A stretch of DNA of 64,000 bases from JBQTII01 sp052387905 (GTDB taxonomy: Bacteria; Actinomycetota; Actinomycetes; Sporichthyales; Sporichthyaceae), in assembly GCA_052387905.1 (NCBI GenBank), contig JBQTIR010000028.1, forward strand, positions 1 to 64,000. The letters run 5' to 3'. The notes under the pieces were generated by a model that was given only the letters and a program-made list of their open reading frames with translations, ran no database searches and was not told where the DNA came from. Each line of letters opens with the position of its first letter. Position 1 is the stretch's first letter. Made by a program: the position numbers and the translations under genes. Positions 60,925 through 64,000 of the stretch are shown in pieces.

Positions 60925-62010
60925 ATGGACGGAGTGCTGGTCGATCCCGACGCGATCCGCGCCGCCGCGGCGCTTCTGCGCCAGCAGGCCAACTACGTCT
61001 CGCAGATGGACTGCTATGTGAACTCGACCTGCAAGGCGACGGGTGCGTTCACCGGCCCCACCGTGCTGGGTCTGTTCGAAGGCACCTACGAGAATGCGTT
61101 CCGCCTCGTCGCCGACGGATTGCAAGTCAGCCTCCAGGAGAATCACCAGTTGGCCGATCTGCTGGAGCAATGCGCACAGGGCTATGTTGATGCTGATCGG
61201 GGGTCCTACGATGCCTTCGCCCGGATTGCGGGTCCGCTCGGGTGGGACATCAGCGCCTACCAACCGGTGGGCAGTGGACGGGTCGGCTTCGCCCCGGGTT
61301 CGTGCGTGACCACGGCCGCCAAGCCGGCCGCGAGTGCGTCGGACGGTGGCCCGTTGCTGGGCGGCGTTCCGGTCGTGGGCGGCGCGTTGGGGGCTCTCGA
61401 CAGCGCGGCGGCGTTTACGTCCGTCCACGTGGACGCCCATGCGAAACGCATGCTGGGCCTGGCCGCTCACGAGACAGTGATGTATCGGGGCGAGCGCATC
61501 TACAAGGACGACTTGCCCGATGGGGCGGAGGCGGACCCGACCCCCAAGAGTGCTCTGGACCGGATGGAAAACAGCCTCGAGGAAAGGCTCAAGCCGTTGG
61601 ACGATCCGTTCGGTCTCAACGCGCGCAAGGAAAAGTTCGGCGAGTGGTTCCACGAGAAGGCCAATATCAGCGGCAGCACGATTGCCGACGACCTCGACCG
61701 CAGGGCGCTGGGCGTGAGCCAGTCCCTGATCGGCAACCCGGACGTCAGCGGATACAGCGCCGAGGTGGCCCGCAACAAGGCCATCAACGATGGAACAGAT
61801 AAGGCGATCGACGTCTACGACGCCGGCAAGGCAGTGCTCGATTTCCGGCACGACCAGACCATGGGCCTCGGCGGCGCGGTGAAGGGCCTGTCCGGCACCT
61901 GGGATGACCTCAACGCGGCCGCCAGTACCCGCAACCGCATGCAGGACATCATCTCTGGCGGGCCCGACCCCTCGGTGCGCGATATCGCCGCCCGGCAGGC
62001 CCGAACATGA
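60925..62010 (+). CDS. ESX-linked helical protein, possible substrate
   Basis: 361 residues. N-terminus IRAAAALLRQQANYVSQMDCYVN...FEGTYENAFRLVADGLQVSLQENHQLADLLEQCAQGYVDADRGSYDAFAR resembles WXG100-like helices, with a YVDADRG signal-like segment. The C-terminal half is soluble and charged. Strong GGAGGAGG before ATG 60925. Its stop overlaps the next ATG. Confidence 0.75.
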   Translation: MDGVLVDPDAIRAAAALLRQQANYVSQMDCYVNSTCKATGAFTGPTVLGLFEGTYENAFRLVADGLQVSLQENHQLADLLEQCAQGYVDADRGSYDAFARIAGPLGWDISAYQPVGSGRVGFAPGSCVTTAAKPAASASDGGPLLGGVPVVGGALGALDSAAAFTSVHVDAHAKRMLGLAAHETVMYRGERIYKDDLPDGAEADPTPKSALDRMENSLEERLKPLDDPFGLNARKEKFGEWFHEKANISGSTIADDLDRRALGVSQSLIGNPDVSGYSAEVARNKAINDGTDKAIDVYDAGKAVLDFRHDQTMGLGGAVKGLSGTWDDLNAAASTRNRMQDIISGGPDPSVRDIAARQART

Positions 62011-62762
62011 CCGCGATCGCCGAGCGCTACGACGCGGCAAGCGCGTTGACAGCGCCGCCGCCGCCGCAGACCGGGGACTACATCAACGATCTGCGGGACA
62101 GTTCCGGCCTGATCATCGGCAAGGTCGACTGGGTCGGGAAGAAGCTGTTCGGCGCCAGCGTCATCGAGGAACTCGTCACACCGTTCGCCGGGGACTGGGC
62201 GCACCTCGACGTCGCCGCCGGTGGCTGGATGCAGCTCGGGGGGGCCTTGGATGCCACCGCGGCCAACATCGATGGTGCGTGGGAAGCCCTGGCCCAGTCG
62301 TGGCAGGGCGCGGCGGCCAGCGCTGCCCAACTGCGGTTCTCAGGGGCCGCAGACCTGCACCGGTCCCAGGCCGAGGGCTGCCGGATCATCGCCGGTCAAT
62401 GCCGGACGATCATCGAGATCGCGCAGGCCGCCGGGGTGGTGCTCGCCTCGGCACTCAAGGTCATCAACGACATCTTGCTGCAGCTGCTTGCCGAGGCCGC
62501 AGTGCCGATTCTCGGCTGGGCGGCCGCTGCGGCACTCGCCCCGGTGAAAGCGGGGAAATTCTTCCTGTGCATGAAGAGGGTGGCCGCCGCGATCGAGCGG
62601 ATCGTCAACGCGGTCAAGCTTGCGGTGCGAATCGTGGGCCTGCTCAAGACCGTGATCGGCGCGGCGGGCAAGGTCATGGCGACGTCGACCCGAGTGGTCC
62701 AGGTGGGCAACATCCAGATGACCGACGAGGTCACGCGCGTGCAGTTCGGGGTCGCGAGATGA
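62007..62762 (+). CDS. WXG100/ESX-like protein with membrane segments
   Basis: 251 residues. LDATAANIDGAWEALAQSWQGAAASAAQLRF contains the WQG turn of the family. Two hydrophobic helices follow (VINDILLQLLAEAAVPILGWAAAAALA and LAVRIVGLLKTVIG). The ATGA overlap on both sides links it to 60925 and 62759. Looks like an LXG/WXG100-type secreted partner. Confidence 0.75.
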   Translation: MTAIAERYDAASALTAPPPPQTGDYINDLRDSSGLIIGKVDWVGKKLFGASVIEELVTPFAGDWAHLDVAAGGWMQLGGALDATAANIDGAWEALAQSWQGAAASAAQLRFSGAADLHRSQAEGCRIIAGQCRTIIEIAQAAGVVLASALKVINDILLQLLAEAAVPILGWAAAAALAPVKAGKFFLCMKRVAAAIERIVNAVKLAVRIVGLLKTVIGAAGKVMATSTRVVQVGNIQMTDEVTRVQFGVAR

Positions 62763-63232
62763 CGTCGGGTCTGGGCGGCGAGCCGAGCCTCGCGGAGCTG
62801 CTCGCCGAAGCGCGAGCTGCGGCCGACGACGCCATCGCGGGGCTGGCCGAGCTCAACGCGGAATTGACCCACCTGGGGCAGGCCGAGCGGGCCGCGCGGG
62901 AGGCCGCTGAGGCCAAGCGGGCCGAGCGTGCACGGGCCGGGGAGCTCGGACCGGAACAACGTCGGCTGCAGGAACGCATCGACCTGGGGGAGACGAGTTG
63001 GGGCGCGGTGCTCAGCGGCTCCGATCAATCCCCGGAGGCCGGCGCGGTGTGGACTGCGCTGAGCACCAACGTCGAAACCTTCACCGCCAGCGTCGAAGCC
63101 GGCCTGCAGGCCGAACGTCTCGCCGGCAACGGCAACCCTCGCGCCGAACTGATCGAGGTATTCGCGGAACTCAAGAGCACCGTGGCTCAGCTGCTGGCCA
63201 CCCAGAACGAGGAGAACCCGCGTGGCCAGTAA
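62759..63232 (+). CDS. Helical ESX-locus protein, unknown
   Basis: 157 residues, mostly helical and charged (AELTHLGQAERAAREAAEAKRAERARAGELGPEQ), likely coiled coil. No signal peptide. Starts overlapping the previous stop and overlaps eccB at its end. Could be a chaperone for the preceding gene product. Family not recognized. Confidence 0.7.
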   Translation: MTSGLGGEPSLAELLAEARAAADDAIAGLAELNAELTHLGQAERAAREAAEAKRAERARAGELGPEQRRLQERIDLGETSWGAVLSGSDQSPEAGAVWTALSTNVETFTASVEAGLQAERLAGNGNPRAELIEVFAELKSTVAQLLATQNEENPRGQ

Positions 63233-64000
63233 GAAGGATCTGATCGAGGCCTACGCCTACAACCGTCGCCGGATGGTCACGGCCTTCGTCTCGGGTGCGC
63301 CCGGTGGGCGGGAGGTCGAACCCACCCGGCCGGGTCGGGCGATCATCGCGGGGATCGTGCTCGCCGCTCTCGTGGTCGCGGGCGGAGCGATGGCCGGGGT
63401 CATCAAGCCGACGGTCAAGTCCGGGTGGGACGACAACAGCCTGGTGGTGGCCCGCAAGACCGGCGCCCGCTACCTGGCGCAAGGGGGCAACCTGTTCCCG
63501 GTACGCAACACGGCTTCGGCCCGCCTGCTGATCGCCGCCGGTCAGTTCAAGGTCGTCTTCGCGCCGGAGGATCGCATCGCGAAGGCCAGGCAGGGCCCGC
63601 TGATCGGGATCGAGGATGCGCCGGACGCGATCCCCCTTGCCAGAGACCTGATCCAGTCCGGGTGGACGGCGTGTGCGATGGACCTCACTGCCGGAGATGC
63701 TGTGAACCCCGACGGCGGCCTGTCCTTGCGATTGGGTCGGGCACCGACCGCGGAACCGGCTGTGATCACCGAGCAGGGCGCGGTCCGCAACCAGGGCTTG
63801 GTCGTGCAGGTCGGTGAGGCGATCTCGCTCGTCTCCGGTCGGTTCCGCTACGCGATCGATCCGGCGGCGGTGGGGACGTTGCTCTTGGCGCTGGAGTTGA
63901 CGCGCCCTCAGGTTGTCGACGTCCCGGCGCAGTGGCTCAATCTCTTCACCGCGGGCCAGCCCATCAAGCCGATGGAGGTGGACGGCGCGGGGGCTGCGGT
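63222..64000 (+). CDS. eccB: Type VII secretion protein EccB (5' part, cut by window end)
   Basis: 259 residues visible. VASKKDLIEAYAYNRRRMVTAFVSG is the standard EccB start, followed by one transmembrane helix (IIAGIVLAALVVAGGAMAGVI) and the periplasmic-side repeats (GARYLAQGGNLFPVRNTASARLL). GTG 63222; it overlaps the previous gene by 11 bp. Essential part of the ESX membrane complex. Confidence 0.95.
   Translation, partial: MASKKDLIEAYAYNRRRMVTAFVSGAPGGREVEPTRPGRAIIAGIVLAALVVAGGAMAGVIKPTVKSGWDDNSLVVARKTGARYLAQGGNLFPVRNTASARLLIAAGQFKVVFAPEDRIAKARQGPLIGIEDAPDAIPLARDLIQSGWTACAMDLTAGDAVNPDGGLSLRLGRAPTAEPAVITEQGAVRNQGLVVQVGEAISLVSGRFRYAIDPAAVGTLLLALELTRPQVVDVPAQWLNLFTAGQPIKPMEVDGAGAA

Overview
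This is about 64 kb of high-GC chromosome from an actinomycete. The evidence is GC-rich codon usage, frequent GTG starts, a WhiG-type sigma factor, chaplin-like repeat proteins, an ESX-type (type VII) secretion locus, and a type IV pilus cluster without an outer-membrane secretin. Lineage is inference only: a deep-branching, Sporichthya/Frankiales-like organism would fit.

Layout. (1) 1-7176: right-hand part of an integrated mobilizable element: MobF relaxase/helicase, toxin-antitoxin pair, XRE regulator, small excisionase, and a tyrosine integrase ending next to the 3' end of tRNA-Ser(CGA). The left end lies outside the window. (2) 7308-10101: core genes (tadA, two TadA-associated paralogues, a bPH2 membrane protein). 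(3) 10102-13810: a 1.15-kb gene-free stretch, then two tandem chaplin-like, LPKTG-anchored repeat proteins with matching leaders and terminators. (4) 13822-36920: a large type IV pilus region. It holds major pilin pilA, a seven-gene minor-pilin operon with unusually large members, an ECF sigma factor with a putative membrane partner, pilC, two pilT genes, pilB, a LysM protein, an RsiG-like anti-sigma factor, pilMNO and a WhiG-like sigma factor. (5) 37203-42548: citrate synthase, a MocR-type regulator, small secreted proteins, tRNA-Arg(ACG) and a repeat-flanked segment. (6) 42680-64000: an ESX locus. eccC is transcribed leftwards with a lipoprotein, two zinc-ribbon membrane proteins and an SPFH-GYF protein. 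eccD, three WXG100-like genes, two tandem mycosins, a second eccD, an LPDTG surface protein, probable substrates/chaperones and eccB (cut by the window end) run rightwards.

How the genes may work together. The most notable feature is the apparent c-di-GMP switch (RsiG-WhiG) inside the pilus cluster. The RsiG-like protein carries two copies of an E-x3-S/T-x2-R-x3-x-x3-D signature on separate predicted helices. Four intergenic sites upstream of pilA, the minor-pilin operon, pilM and the second pilT fit a common FliA/WhiG-like pattern, T(C/T)AA(G/C)-N14-NNCCGANN. I infer that c-di-GMP controls pilus production here through sigma sequestration. In the ESX locus, a tandem duplication has produced two mycosins and left a 22-codon remnant of the downstream gene. 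The second mycosin has Asp where the oxyanion-hole Asn is expected.
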